Numbered from the stretch's first letter, positions 25,336 through 36,222 are shown. The stretch: 60,410 nt of DNA from Micromonospora sp. KC723 (GCF_004348595.1 NZ_SMKD01000020.1:1-60410), one strand, 5' to 3'. The notes: a model not told the origin generated them from the letters alone. Translations and numbers: made by a program.

Positions 25336-26732
25336 TCGGCCTCCGCCCCGGGCGTGCCGAGTTCGGTCAGGAACGATTTCGCCCAGTGCCCCACGTCGTG
25401 GGTGCGTAGATGACGTTGCATGATCCGCATGCGTCGACGGGCCTCCGGCTTCTCCACGTGCACGGCCCGCAGGAGAGCGTCCTTGACGGCGTCGGGGTCG
25501 TGGGGGTTGCACAGGAACGCCTGGCGCAGCTCGGTGGCGGCGCCGGCGAACTCACTGAGCACGAGCGCGCCGCCCTGGTCGGCGCGCGATGCCACGTACT
25601 CCTTGGCCACCAGATTCATTCCGTCTCGCAGCGGGGTAACCATCATCACGTCGGCCGCGACGTACAGCGCGGCCAGTTCGGAGCGACTGTACGACTGATG
25701 CAGATAATGCACCGCAGGCACGCCGACTCGACCGAATTCGCCGTTAATCCGACCAACCTCTCGTTCTACCTTGACGCGAAGTGCCTGGTAGTGCTCCACA
25801 CGCTCCCGGCTGGGGGTGGCGACCTGCACCATAACCGCGTCGGGAACTGTCAACTTTCCGTCAGCGAGAAGTTCGCGGAAGGCCTTGAGCCGAAGCTCGA
25901 TGCCCTTGGTGTAATCCAGCCGGTCGACGCCCAGGATGATCGTCTTCGGGTTGCCGAGTTCCTCGCGGATCTGCTTGGCCCGGGCCTGGATCGCCGGGTC
26001 CTCGGCCAGCCGTTCCATCTCCCTGGTGTCGATGGAGATGGGGAAGGCGCCCGCCTTCACCTGGCGGCCGTCCACCTGGATCATCTGGCCCTCGTAGCGC
26101 AGGCCGAGCAGGTGCCGGGCCAGCCGGACGAAGTTCTGCGCGGCCAGCCGCTGCTGGAACCCGACCAGATCGGCCCCGAGCAGGCCGCGCAGGATCTCGG
26201 TGCGGAACGGCATCTGCATGAACAGCTCGATCGGCGGGAACGGGATGTGCAGGAAGAAACCGATCTTCAGGTCGGGTCGCAGCTCGCGCAGCATCGCCGG
26301 GACCAACTGGAGCTGGTAGTCCTGCACCCAGACCGTCGCGCCCTCGGCCGCGACGTCCGCCGCGGCCTCCGCGAAGCGGGCGTTGACCAGGCGGTACGCC
26401 TCGCGCCAGCGGCGCTTGTAGGCCGGTGTCTCGACCGCGTCGTGGTAGAGCGGCCAGATGGTGGCGTTGGACTGGCCCTCGTAGTACCGCTCCAGTTCCT
26501 CGGCGCTCAGCGGCACCGGGTGCAGCCGGATGCCCTCCAGGTCGAACGGCTCCGGCGCGGCGCCGGTGCCGCCGGCCCAACCGACCCAGGTGCCCTGGTG
26601 CTCGGCGAGGACGGGGTGCAGCGCGGTGACCAGCCCACCAGGGCTGCGTCGCCACTGCCGTCCCTCGGGTGTGCTCACCTCGTCGACCGGCAGTCGGTTC
26701 GCCACTACGACAAAGGAGCTACGGACGGTCAC
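25332..26732 (-). CDS. otsA: Alpha,alpha-trehalose-phosphate synthase
   Basis: A GT20 enzyme (466 aa) that makes trehalose-6-phosphate from UDP-glucose (or GDP-glucose) and glucose-6-phosphate. Landmarks are [12 protein letters not shown] at the N terminus, [69 protein letters not shown] and [14 protein letters not shown], all typical. GTG 26732 has GGAGGT about 9 nt upstream. It is the first gene of an otsA-otsB/GH15 pair with a 4-nt overlap. A role in osmoprotection and sporulation reserves is usual in actinomycetes. Confidence 0.95.
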   Translation of the reverse strand: MTVRSSFVVVANRLPVDEVSTPEGRQWRRSPGGLVTALHPVLAEHQGTWVGWAGGTGAAPEPFDLEGIRLHPVPLSAEELERYYEGQSNATIWPLYHDAVETPAYKRRWREAYRLVNARFAEAAADVAAEGATVWVQDYQLQLVPAMLRELRPDLKIGFFLHIPFPPIELFMQMPFRTEILRGLLGADLVGFQQRLAAQNFVRLARHLLGLRYEGQMIQVDGRQVKAGAFPISIDTREMERLAEDPAIQARAKQIREELGNPKTIILGVDRLDYTKGIELRLKAFRELLADGKLTVPDAVMVQVATPSRERVEHYQALRVKVEREVGRINGEFGRVGVPAVHYLHQSYSRSELAALYVAADVMMVTPLRDGMNLVAKEYVASRADQGGALVLSEFAGAATELRQAFLCNPHDPDAVKDALLRAVHVEKPEARRRMRIMQRHLRTHDVGHWAKSFLTELGTPGAEAE

Positions 26733-27037
26733 GATCGGCCACCTCCGGGTGCTGACGGGTCCACCGCGATGAGCGTACTGAGCGTAGCTGCGGCGTCTTG
26801 GCCCCCGTGCCGGACTCACCTACCCGTCCCAGAACCGCCGAACCCTAATCGTGATCTTGTTGACACTCCTGCTCCCGGGCTCCGGAGCGGCGGGGTGATG
26901 TGGGCGCGGCGGGCCGTACCTGTCAGGATTGGCGACGGCGTGCGCGCGGCCGGCCCCGGCCGGCGGCGGGCGGCGGTCGCCGCCCGCGCCCGCGCCCCAC
27001 AAGCTCGCGACCGCAACCGACGGAGGTAGCCCGCACC
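26733..27037. other. Divergent intergenic region otsA / ettA
   Basis: About 305 bp that must hold the promoters of both divergent genes. A TTGACA occurs at 26859-26864 on the plus strand, but no matching -10 lies 16-19 bp downstream. GGAGG at 27022-27026 serves ettA. I see no gene or strong secondary structure here. Confidence 0.4.
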
Positions 27038-28714
<1,677 letters not shown>

Positions 28715-28716
28715 GC

Positions 28717-29163
28717 ATGGCGGACCGGTTCGTCTACCACTGCACGCTGCGCTGGTCCGACCTGGACGCGTACGGCCACGTCAACAACGCCCGCTTCCTC
28801 ACTCTCTACGAGGAGGCCCGGGTGGCGATGATGTTCGCCGGCGGCCGGGCGTGGGGCGTCGACTCGTTCGCCGACGGGGTGGTCATCCGCCGGCACGAGG
28901 TCGACTACCTGCGTCCGATCGACTACGCCCTGGGTCGGGCCACCGCGGAGACGGCCCCGACCGTCCGTATCGAACTGTGGGTGGAGCAGATCCGCGCCGG
29001 CTCGTTCACCGTCGCCTACGAGCTGTACGACGGCGACGTGCTGGCCAGCACCGCCCGTTCCGTGCTGGTGCCGTTCGACCTGGTGGCGAAGCGGCCCCGG
29101 CGGATCAGCGACGAGGAGCGGGCCTTCCTGCTGTCGTACGCGCCCATCGGCGGGCCGGGGTGA
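28717..29163 (+). CDS. Acyl-CoA thioesterase (4HBT/YbgC-like hotdog fold)
   Basis: A 148-residue single hotdog domain, hydrolysing acyl-CoA thioesters. The signature RWSDLDAYGHVNNARFLTLYEEAR contains the catalytic Asp (in SDLDAYGHVNN), followed by IRRHEVDYLRPIDYA. The partner substrate is unknown. It starts 2 bp after the ettA stop and overlaps the next gene by 4 nt, so ettA, this gene and the following one look like one operon. The pairing of ettA with such a thioesterase also occurs in mycobacteria. Confidence 0.9.
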   Translation: MADRFVYHCTLRWSDLDAYGHVNNARFLTLYEEARVAMMFAGGRAWGVDSFADGVVIRRHEVDYLRPIDYALGRATAETAPTVRIELWVEQIRAGSFTVAYELYDGDVLASTARSVLVPFDLVAKRPRRISDEERAFLLSYAPIGGPG

Positions 29164-29846
29164 GCGGGGCGGCGGTGACGCCGGGCCACGGTCTGGACGG
29201 GGTGCCCGACGCCGGCGCCTTCCTGGCCCGGCTGGTCCGCTTCGACCCGACCACCGTGGTCCGGCTCCGACCGGTCGACGGAGCCGGGCGGACGGCGTTG
29301 TGGGCTCGGCTGCCGTGGGACGTGCTGGTGGCCCGTACGGTCGCCGGCAGTGCCCCCGGCGACGTCACCGTCGTCGCCGCCGACCTGCTGGCCCGGCTGG
29401 AGTCGGCCGACGCCACGCTGCCGCCCCGGCGGGACGACCGGTGGCGCTGGCCGCTGCCGCCGGTGACGAGCCGCACGGTGGAGGAGGTGCCGGTCGGGGA
29501 GTTGCGCCGGATCGCCGAGGCGGCGGCGGGCACCCTGCGCAGCGCGGCGGCGCACGGGATCGGGGGGCGTGCGGTGGGGCAGCGGATGCTGCGCGACGCG
29601 TTGCTGGACCATGTCGCGGTCGTGGTGACCCCCGACGACGCGCCGGGTGAGCCGGTCGAGGTGAGCCAGCGGTTGGTGCAGGGGGTGGTCCGGATGGGTT
29701 TCCTCGGGCCGGTCGGCGCGGCCGGCGCGGTCCAGGTCCGGGTGGCCGGTCGGTGGGTCGGACTGGTCGGACCGTACGGAGCGGCATGGTCGCGGAAGGT
29801 CTCCGAACTTGCCATCCAACCGCGCAAGGATCACCCGAAAGTATGA
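29160..29846 (+). CDS. Conserved hypothetical protein (third gene of the ettA operon)
   Basis: A 228-residue protein I cannot assign to a named family. It is rich in Ala/Arg/Val, with no signal peptide or clear membrane helix. Recognisable stretches are FLARLVRFDPTTVVRLRPV, LWARLPWDVLVARTV, VGELRRIAEAAAGTLRSAA and a C-terminal VRMGFLGPVGAAGAVQVRVAG. GC3 bias is strong over the full length. The GTG start overlaps the thioesterase stop (GTGA), so it is co-translated. A soluble accessory role is the most that can be said. Confidence 0.75.
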   Translation: MSGAAVTPGHGLDGVPDAGAFLARLVRFDPTTVVRLRPVDGAGRTALWARLPWDVLVARTVAGSAPGDVTVVAADLLARLESADATLPPRRDDRWRWPLPPVTSRTVEEVPVGELRRIAEAAAGTLRSAAAHGIGGRAVGQRMLRDALLDHVAVVVTPDDAPGEPVEVSQRLVQGVVRMGFLGPVGAAGAVQVRVAGRWVGLVGPYGAAWSRKVSELAIQPRKDHPKV

Positions 29847-29977
29847 CCCACGGTCATTCTTCTAGGTTGGGGCTGCCGTTGGGGGGGTGTCTCAGGCCGG
29901 CTATCCGGGTACCGTCCATCCTCGGATCCAACGCACCGTAGGCGTCCGGATCCGCTGGGGAGTGAGGTGCGCGAGCG

Positions 29978-30562
29978 ATGCCGTGGTGGTCATGGCGCCC
30001 GGGTTCCGCCGCAGGTGGCGACCAGGAAACTCGAAGCGGGATCACAGTGGACAGCACCGTCCGGGTTGGGCCTCCGTCCCCCCGGCAGCCGGGTGACGAC
30101 TGCACGGCCAACGACCGGCCGGGGATCGGCGACAGGCCTCCCGCGGTCGCGCCGGTCACCCTGCGCCGGGTCTGCGACGCGCTCGACCTGCTCGACGTGC
30201 GCTACCTGGCCGACGGTGACGGCAACCTGCTGGCCATGTGGGAACGGCACGCGGTGCTGGTCACTCTGGAGGGCCCGGAGGACGAGATCCTGGTGATGCG
30301 CGCCCGTCCACACGCCACCGTCCCCCCGGACTGGGCGGACCGGGCCTACCGGGTGGTCAACGAGTGGAACCACACCCGCCGGTTCTGCAAGGCCTACGTC
30401 GGCGACCCGACCGAGCGCGGCCAGCTACCCATCTACGCCGAGCTCCAGGTGCCGCTCGGCGCCGGCACCCACGACGCGCTCCTGGTGGAGATGCTCGACT
30501 GTGGGGCGGCCGTCGCGACCACCTTCGTCGACTGGCTGCACGACGAGGGCGCGCTGCTGTAG
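29978..30562 (+). CDS. YbjN domain-containing protein
   Basis: The domain covers about residues 60-190: TLRRVCDALDLLDVRYLADGDGNLLAMWERH, ADRAYRVVNEWNHTRRFCKAYV and a final VATTFVDWLHDEGALL. YbjN proteins are type III secretion chaperone-like folds of unsettled role; actinobacteria carry several copies, often near cell-division or wall genes. The start is uncertain: ATG 29978 has GGAGTGAGG about 11 nt upstream, while GTG 30047, in frame, would drop 23 low-complexity residues. The N-terminal 60 residues are not family-like in either case. Confidence 0.75.
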   Translation: MPWWSWRPGSAAGGDQETRSGITVDSTVRVGPPSPRQPGDDCTANDRPGIGDRPPAVAPVTLRRVCDALDLLDVRYLADGDGNLLAMWERHAVLVTLEGPEDEILVMRARPHATVPPDWADRAYRVVNEWNHTRRFCKAYVGDPTERGQLPIYAELQVPLGAGTHDALLVEMLDCGAAVATTFVDWLHDEGALL

Positions 30563-30601
30563 GCCCGCCGGGCGGCGGGTGCGGGCCGCCAGCCGGCACG
30601 G

Positions 30602-31024
30602 CTAGCCGGCCGGGTCCTCCATGACGTTGACCATGAAGTAGGCCGCCCGCTCCAGGTAGTCCCAGAGCGCCCCGGCGATCTCCGGCGGCAGGTCCAGCCG
30701 GTCCACCGCGCGTCGCATGTGGTGCAGCCACGCGTCCCGCTCGGCGGCGCCGATCCGGTACGGCGCATGCCGCATCCGCAGCCGCGGATGCCCACGCTGG
30801 GACGAGTAGGTGTGCGGGCCACCCCAGTACTGCATGAGGAAGAGGGTCAGCCGGTCGGCGGCCGGCCCGAGGTCCTCCTCGGGGTACATCGGGCGCAGCA
30901 GGGGGTCGGTGGCGACGCCGGCGTAGAACTCGTCGACCAGCTTGCGGAAGGTGGGCTCGCCGCCGACCGCTTCGAAGAAGGTCGTCGACGGCTCGGTACG
31001 GTCGGACTCACCTGCGGGGTTCAC
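30602..31024 (-). CDS. glbO: Truncated haemoglobin, group II (TrHbO)
   Basis: A haem protein of 140 aa, 2-on-2 globin fold. TrHbO marks are FYAGVATDPLLRPMYPEEDLG (Tyr B10 in EFYAG, Tyr CD1 in MYPEED), QYWGGPHTYSSQRGHPRLRMRHAPYRI with the proximal His in RHAPYRI, and AWLHHM with Trp G8. It binds O2 and may handle NO, peroxide or oxygen delivery at the membrane. The start ATG 31024 is kept, though GTG or later codons are possible. It is part of the glbO-HNH-ctaJ-pepN backbone also found in mycobacteria. Confidence 0.93.
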   Translation of the reverse strand: MNPAGESDRTEPSTTFFEAVGGEPTFRKLVDEFYAGVATDPLLRPMYPEEDLGPAADRLTLFLMQYWGGPHTYSSQRGHPRLRMRHAPYRIGAAERDAWLHHMRRAVDRLDLPPEIAGALWDYLERAAYFMVNVMEDPAG

Positions 31025-31089
31025 CGTTCCATCCTGCCAGGCGTCCGGAGCCGGTGGTCGCCGCCCACCACATGGGGGCCACGATCACG

Positions 31090-32562
31090 TCACCGCGGGG
31101 CCGCGGCGGTCCGTTCGTCGGGCCGGCCGTCCGGGGCGGGCCGGCCGGCGGCGGGGTGGGCCCCGACGGCAGCGCGGGACGCGTCCCGGTCGGTCGCCTC
31201 GCCGGCGTTGGCCCGGCTGGCCTCCGCCACCGCCGCCTCGACGGTCGCCCCGTCCGGCCAGCGTAGTGCCGCGACGAGCATCAGCAGGACACCGGCGGCG
31301 CTCCACACGCCGACCACCACGGGAATGGAGAACCGGTCGGCGAACAGGCCGGTGACCAGTACGGCGGCCCCCTGGATCACCTGCATCCCGGTGGCCATCA
31401 CCCCGAAGGCGCGGGCCCGGAACCCGTTGGGCAGGGCGCGGACGAAGAGCCCGTTGGCGGTCGGCAGCACCCCCGCGACGGCGAAGCCGCAGGCGGCGGC
31501 GAGCAGGGCCACCACCAGCGGCGGCGGGTCGAGCAGCGCGGGTACCAGCACCAGCGGAGCGGCCACCGCCAGGGGGCGCATCAGGGCGAGCCGGCGGACC
31601 GGCGCGACCGCCCGCCCGACCAGCAGTCCACCCAGGATGAAGCCGACCGGGCCGGCCGCCATGATCAGGGCCTGCGCCGGGCCGCTGCCCAGCCGGGCGT
31701 CGGCCCGCTCGCCGGCCCAGGCGGCGGCGAGCCCCTCGGGGACGATGGAGAAGAGCATGGCGCTGAAGACCAGCACGGCGATCGCCCGCAGGACGGGGTT
31801 GCCGAAGACGATGCGGAACCCCTCGGCGGTCTCGCGGAGCAGGTGACTGCGGTGGGCGGCACTCATCGCCGGGGCCCGGTCGCGGACGCCCCACCGGACC
31901 AGTACGGCCGATGCGGCGAAGGTCGCCGCGTTGGCCAGCAGCGCGACGGTCGGGTTCACCGCGGCCACGGCGGCCCCGAGCAGGTAACCGACGACCTGAG
32001 CGGCCTGGCCGGCGCTGGCGTTCAGCGACAACGCGACGACCAGCCGGTCGCCGCTGAGGATGGTCGGCATCAGCGCCGACCTGGCCGCCTGGCTGGGCGG
32101 GTTGGCGAGCGTGGTGGCGAAGAGCAGGGCGAGGATCAACCAGACCGGTGCGTGCGGCACCGCGATCAGCGCCATCAGCGTCATCCGGACCAGGTCGCAG
32201 ACCACCATCACCCGGCGGTACGGGTAGCGCTCGGCCAGTGCCGCGAGCAGTGGCCCGCCGGCGAGCCAGGGCAGGTAGCTGACCGCGAACGCGGCGGCGG
32301 AGAGGGCGATCGACTCGCTCTCCCGGTAGACCAGGACGGTGACCGCGGCCTTCGCGAGGTAGTCGCCGACCCAGGACAGGAGGCTGGCGGCGAAGATCGC
32401 TCGATACTCGGGCTGGCCGAACACCTCACGGAAGGTTGCCGGAACGTCCGGAGAGGCTTGCTCGTCGGACACCGTCGCCTCCATCGGACCCGCCGACGGC
32501 CACTCGTGACGGCCTGGCGGGGCCTCGTCGTCAGATCTACGGATCAGCGAGGAAATGGTCAC
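31090..32562 (-). CDS. Major facilitator superfamily transporter
   Basis: An integral membrane exporter of 490 aa with about 11-12 hydrophobic segments (AIFAASLLSWVGDYLAKAAV, AAFAVSYLPWLAGGPLLAAL, VWLILALLFATTLA, and so on to VVVGVWSAAGVLLMLVAAL). The loop between helices 2 and 3, AERYPYRRVMVVCDLVR, resembles the MFS motif A area. The layout is like MFS drug or enterobactin-type exporters; the substrate is unknown. GTG 32562 is the longest start, with ATG 32484 an alternative that removes 26 polar residues; neither has a good RBS. The N-terminal segment before residue 40 is charged and cytoplasmic. Confidence 0.85.
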   Translation of the reverse strand: MTISSLIRRSDDEAPPGRHEWPSAGPMEATVSDEQASPDVPATFREVFGQPEYRAIFAASLLSWVGDYLAKAAVTVLVYRESESIALSAAAFAVSYLPWLAGGPLLAALAERYPYRRVMVVCDLVRMTLMALIAVPHAPVWLILALLFATTLANPPSQAARSALMPTILSGDRLVVALSLNASAGQAAQVVGYLLGAAVAAVNPTVALLANAATFAASAVLVRWGVRDRAPAMSAAHRSHLLRETAEGFRIVFGNPVLRAIAVLVFSAMLFSIVPEGLAAAWAGERADARLGSGPAQALIMAAGPVGFILGGLLVGRAVAPVRRLALMRPLAVAAPLVLVPALLDPPPLVVALLAAACGFAVAGVLPTANGLFVRALPNGFRARAFGVMATGMQVIQGAAVLVTGLFADRFSIPVVVGVWSAAGVLLMLVAALRWPDGATVEAAVAEASRANAGEATDRDASRAAVGAHPAAGRPAPDGRPDERTAAAPR

Positions 32563-32765
32563 GCTCCGGCGGGAGCGCGTGCTCCGGATTCTGCCCGATC
32601 GTCTGAGAACTGGCTAGGGCGAACGGATTGATCGTCGCATCTCCGACTGAACGAACGGACGATACCCGAGGGGCCTTGTGGTCGGGAACCCCCGGAATTC
32701 GGATCATCGGCTCCGGCCGGCGCGGAAGCGCCCACATCGTCGCTGGTGGTCGCCGGGATCCCCGG

Positions 32766-33839
32766 TCAGGTGGCGCCGCCCTGGCCGGTGGGCGGGGCGG
32801 CCCCGCCGGCCGGACCGCCGCCGGGCGGCGCCGCCATCGGCAGGCCCGGGTAGAGCCGGGCGGCGGCGATCCTCGCGGTGATACCCGAGTTCTCCAGCGC
32901 CTCGGCGAGCCGGCGGCGCAGCTCCCGGCCGACGGCGAACTGACCGTCCGCCGTCGTCTTGACCACCGTCCTGATCACCGCGCCGTCGACCGTCATCTGC
33001 TCCACGCCCAGCACCTCCGGCGGCTCGACGATCTCCGGCGCCAGCTCCGGGTCCATGGCCACCGAGGCCGCGGCGGTACGCAGCACGGCGGTGGCCTCCT
33101 CGGTGCCGGCGAACCCGATCGGCAGGTCCACCACCACCAGCGCCCAGCCCTGGCTCTTGTTCCCGACCCGGACGATCTCGCCGTTGCGGATGTACCAGAG
33201 CACCCCACGCCCGTCACGGACCGTGGTGACCCGCAACCCCACCGCCTCGACCACGCCGGTGGCCTCGCCCAGGTCGACCGTGTCGCCCACGCCGTACTGG
33301 TCCTCGATGAGCATGAACAGGCCGGCGAGTAGATCCTTCACCAGGCTCTGCGCGCCGAAGCCCAGGGCCACGCCCGCGATGCCCGCGCTGGCCAGCAGCG
33401 GGGCGAGGTCGAAACTGAACTCCTTGAGCACCATCAGCAGCGCGATGCCGAAGACGAAGGCGGTGACCATGCTGCGCAGCACCGAACCGATCGCCTCGGC
33501 GCGCTGCCGGCGCCGCTCCGGGACGAACTGCTCCGGGTTGACCGCCGCGGACGGGATGCGCTCCCGCAGCGGTCGCAGCAGGGTGGGCACCGTGCTCTCA
33601 CTGGTGGAGCGGACCAGTCGGTTGATGGTGCGGTGCAACGCCCACCGGGCGACGAGCGCCAGCAACAGGATCAGGACGATCCGCAGCGGCTTGAGCAGGA
33701 TCCAGTAGCTGCCCTCGGCGAACCAGGTCGATCCGGTCACGTCCAACACACCCTTGCACATGAGATCGTCGAGACAGCTCTGCGACGGGGACGGGTCGAT
33801 GATCGGCTCGGCGAGGATCGTCAGATCGGAGGTGCGCAC
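32766..33839 (-). CDS. Mechanosensitive channel (MscS family)
   Basis: A 357-residue MscS-type channel that opens under membrane tension. Hydrophobic helices are near residues 50-70 and 125-145, and the pore-lining TM3 has the Gly/Ala pattern LLASAGIAGVALGFGAQSLVKDLLAG. The beta domain follows with GVGDTVDLGEATGVVEAVGLRVTTVRDGRGVLWYIRNGEI, cited as landmark, and the C-terminal alpha/beta domain includes VDLPIGFAG. It ends in a Pro/Gly-rich tail. GTG 33839 is chosen because TACGAA lies 6 nt upstream; an in-frame extension of 47 residues to 33980 looks noncoding. Divergent from the HNH gene. Confidence 0.88.
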   Translation of the reverse strand: MRTSDLTILAEPIIDPSPSQSCLDDLMCKGVLDVTGSTWFAEGSYWILLKPLRIVLILLLALVARWALHRTINRLVRSTSESTVPTLLRPLRERIPSAAVNPEQFVPERRRQRAEAIGSVLRSMVTAFVFGIALLMVLKEFSFDLAPLLASAGIAGVALGFGAQSLVKDLLAGLFMLIEDQYGVGDTVDLGEATGVVEAVGLRVTTVRDGRGVLWYIRNGEIVRVGNKSQGWALVVVDLPIGFAGTEEATAVLRTAAASVAMDPELAPEIVEPPEVLGVEQMTVDGAVIRTVVKTTADGQFAVGRELRRRLAEALENSGITARIAAARLYPGLPMAAPPGGGPAGGAAPPTGQGGAT

Positions 33840-34196
33840 CCTGCTTTCGTACCCCACGGCGAAGTGGGGCCGGCCGCCGACCCGCCGGCCGCCCCGGGTC
33901 GCCGTCCGGCCCATGAGCCGTCGGTGCGCCGGGTGACGTGGACAACTGGCGGCCGACGAGGGCTGTCGACCGACAGGCAACGGCAGGGTTCGACCACGCC
34001 GGACGGGCGATCCGTCCCGGTGCGGGTGATCCGCTTACCAGAAGCGAGATTAGTAGGTGCAATCCGGGGTCTTATCAGGGACGATTGGCGCAACGGACGT
34101 CGGTGATCCCGCCGGCGTCGGTCGAGGTCACCCTGTGTCCGGGGCCCGACCGGCGTGGCCAGCGGTGGGAGCGGCTGGACCGGGAGGGTGAGCACG
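33840..34196. other. Divergent intergenic region MscS / HNH
   Basis: About 357 bp with no convincing gene; small frames here lack codon bias. A lower-GC patch at 34046-34090 (around GATTAGTAGGTGCAATCC and CTTATCAG) is the likely promoter zone for the HNH gene. GGGAGGG near 34180 is its RBS region. Confidence 0.45.
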
Positions 34197-34742
34197 ATGC
34201 CTGACATACGACCCACGGTGGGCTCCGGCGCGCTGGTTCTCAACGCCACCTACGAGCCGCTGTGTGTCGTGTCGGTGCGTCGCGCCGCGATCCTCGTGCT
34301 GTCCGCCAAGGCGGTCTGCGTCGCCGACGGCGAGGGTGTCCTGCACAGCGCCCGAAGTGCCCTGCCGGTCCCGTCGGTGGTCCGGCTCACCCGCTTCGTC
34401 CGGGTTCCGTATCGCACCCACGTCGGGCTCTCCCGGCGGGCCATCTTCGCCCGCGACGGCGGGCGGTGCGCGTACTGCCGGGGGCCTGCGGAGACCATCG
34501 ACCATGTCTTCCCGCGCAGCCGGGGCGGCCGGCACGCGTGGGAGAACGTGGTCGCCGCCTGCGCCCGGTGCAACCACACCAAGGGCGACAAGACCCCCGC
34601 CGAACTGGGCTGGCGGTTGCACAGCATGCCCGCCGCACCCAAGGGGACGGCCTGGCGGGTGCTCGGCCACCGCGCCCCCGACCCCCGCTGGGCGGACTGG
34701 CTCGACCTGCGGGAGTCGCTGCGCGAGACCGAGGCGGCCTGA
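34197..34742 (+). CDS. HNH endonuclease family protein
   Basis: A 181-residue protein with a C-terminal HNH nuclease domain: the first Cys pair in RCAYCRGPAETIDHVFPRSRGGRHAWENVVAACARCNHTKGDKTP (about residues 85-130, landmark only) with His-Asn-His elements IDHVFPRS, WENVVA and CNHTKGD and the Zn-binding CAYC/CARC pairs. An N-terminal part (LVLNATYEPLCVVSVRRAAIL) is typical of the conserved actinobacterial HNH protein next to glbO/ctaJ (Rv2469c in M. tuberculosis). It probably acts on DNA, but its role is unknown. ATG 34197 is preferred; GTG 34188 sits directly on the RBS. Confidence 0.9.
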   Translation: MPDIRPTVGSGALVLNATYEPLCVVSVRRAAILVLSAKAVCVADGEGVLHSARSALPVPSVVRLTRFVRVPYRTHVGLSRRAIFARDGGRCAYCRGPAETIDHVFPRSRGGRHAWENVVAACARCNHTKGDKTPAELGWRLHSMPAAPKGTAWRVLGHRAPDPRWADWLDLRESLRETEAA

Positions 34743-34752
34743 GCCGGCCTGC

Positions 34753-35568
34753 TCACCCGTCGCTGGCGCGGACCAGCGAGGCGTACACCACCACGTTGTC
34801 GGCGTAGCCGGTGTCTCCACCCACCCAGCGGCCACCACAGGTGATCAACCGGAGGTTGGGGCGGCTGAAGTCGCCGTAGACCTCGTCCACCGGCAGCTTC
34901 TCCTTGCCGTGCCGCTGCACCTGGTCGACCTCGAAGACGGCCACCTTCCCGTCCTCGCGGGTCACCTCGACCTCGTCGCCGTCGCGCAGGTTCCGCAACC
35001 CGTGGAAGACGGCCGGCCCGGTGTTGGTGTCGACGTGGCCGACGATCACCGTCGGGCCGTACTGGCCGGGCGTGGGGCTCTGGTCGTACCAGCCCGCCTC
35101 CTGCGCGCGGGCGGCATCCGGCACCCCGATGCTGCCGTCCGGGGCGATGCCGACGTGGTGCACCGGTGCCCGCACGTCGATGCGGTCGATCGCGATCCTG
35201 GTCGGCGGGCTCGCCGGTAGCACCGGGAACCCTCTCGGCGGCGGGCGCAGTCCGGCGATGAACCGGTCCGGCAGCAGACTGAGGCCGGTCACCCGTTCGA
35301 CGCCGAGCAACGCGACGATCAGCACCATCAGTCCGGCGACCAGCACGACCGGCAGCCCCGGTCCCGCGGCGACACTCCGCGCCGGGCGGGCCGGGCGGCG
35401 GGTCGCCGGCCGTACCTGAGCCGCGTGCGCGACCGGGTCGGTGGTGGTCACGCTGGCGGTGACGGCGTGGCCGGCCACCCGGCGCAGGCGGCCGGCCACG
35501 CGGGCCACCAGCTGGGCGACGGCCCGGACCCGGGGTGACCGTGGCGGGCGCGAACGTGCGCGGGCCAT
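34753..35568 (-). CDS. Class F sortase
   Basis: A 271-residue transpeptidase with a long Arg-rich cytoplasmic N terminus, one membrane helix (about residues 72-94, LPVVLVAGLMVLIVALLG) and an extracellular sortase barrel: His in VIVGHVDTNTGPAVFHGL and nucleophile Cys in LRLITCGGRW. I cannot place the catalytic Arg with confidence. It would anchor secreted proteins to the wall or to each other. It starts 12 bp downstream of the stop of a secreted-protein gene on the same strand, probably a two-gene operon; the obvious substrate motif is not seen in that neighbour. No RBS is visible, so coupling is likely. Confidence 0.88.
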   Translation of the reverse strand: MARARSRPPRSPRVRAVAQLVARVAGRLRRVAGHAVTASVTTTDPVAHAAQVRPATRRPARPARSVAAGPGLPVVLVAGLMVLIVALLGVERVTGLSLLPDRFIAGLRPPPRGFPVLPASPPTRIAIDRIDVRAPVHHVGIAPDGSIGVPDAARAQEAGWYDQSPTPGQYGPTVIVGHVDTNTGPAVFHGLRNLRDGDEVEVTREDGKVAVFEVDQVQRHGKEKLPVDEVYGDFSRPNLRLITCGGRWVGGDTGYADNVVVYASLVRASDG

Positions 35569-35580
35569 GGCGGCGTGGGG

Positions 35581-36096
35581 TCAGGAGCCGTTCCCGGCCC
35601 GACGGCGGCTACCGCCGAACACCCCGAGGCCGGCCACCACGGCGACCGCGACCAGGCCGCCGACCAGCAGCAGCGAGCCGGCCCCGCGGTCGTCCGCGGT
35701 GCCGCCGCCCCCGGTCGCGGGGCCCTTGCTCGGCTGGGCCATGTTCAGCACGGTGAGCACCGTCGAGGCGGTGTTGCCGTTGGCGCAGCGCAGGTCGACC
35801 GGATAGTCGCCCGCCTCCTTGCCGCTCGGGACGGTGGCCGCCCCGGTCAGGAAGCCGTTGTCCGGTCGCAGCACCACCCGGCCGAACGCGTCGGACTGCA
35901 CGGTGGCCTGCTGGTTGTTGGCCTTGTCGCAGCTGGCCCGGATGTTCACCCGGCTGCCGGCCTGCGCGGTGTTCGGCGTGACCTCGACGAAGGTGTTCTC
36001 GCCCGCGCGGGCCGGTGTCGCCCCGATCAGCACGAACGCCACGACCAGCGCCAGTACGACGGAAAAGGCACGATGGTGCCCGATGAGCCCCCGCAT
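35581..36096 (-). CDS. Secreted, membrane-anchored protein, sortase neighbour
   Basis: A 171-residue protein of unknown family. Residues 1-32 form a signal peptide (RAFSVVLALVVAFVLIGATPARA, cleavage likely after ARA). The mature part is a small beta-rich domain with two Cys (ASCDKA, LRCANG) that could form a disulfide. It ends in a Gly/Asp linker, a hydrophobic helix (GSLLLVGGLVAVAVVAGLGVFGG) and an Arg-rich tail, exactly the layout of a sortase substrate, but no LPxTG or LAxTG precedes the helix (the sequence is GGTADDRGAG). ATG 36096 has GGGAGGGGAG as RBS. It is the first gene of the pair with the class F sortase. Confidence 0.8.
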   Translation of the reverse strand: MRGLIGHHRAFSVVLALVVAFVLIGATPARAGENTFVEVTPNTAQAGSRVNIRASCDKANNQQATVQSDAFGRVVLRPDNGFLTGAATVPSGKEAGDYPVDLRCANGNTASTVLTVLNMAQPSKGPATGGGGTADDRGAGSLLLVGGLVAVAVVAGLGVFGGSRRRAGNGS

Positions 36097-36222
36097 GATT
36101 CTCCCCTCCCGGCACGTTCGCCGGAATCCTGCGACGGGTGTCCGCGCCTGCATTCCCGCTGCCGGGACGGCAAACCCGCGGTTGCCCGCGTCAGGGGTGC
36201 CGCTCGCGGGCCTTCCGGCCGG

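Noticed and set aside
33938..34204. An 88-codon plus-strand frame before the HNH gene
   Set aside because: No codon bias, no RBS and it overlaps the HNH start in another frame.
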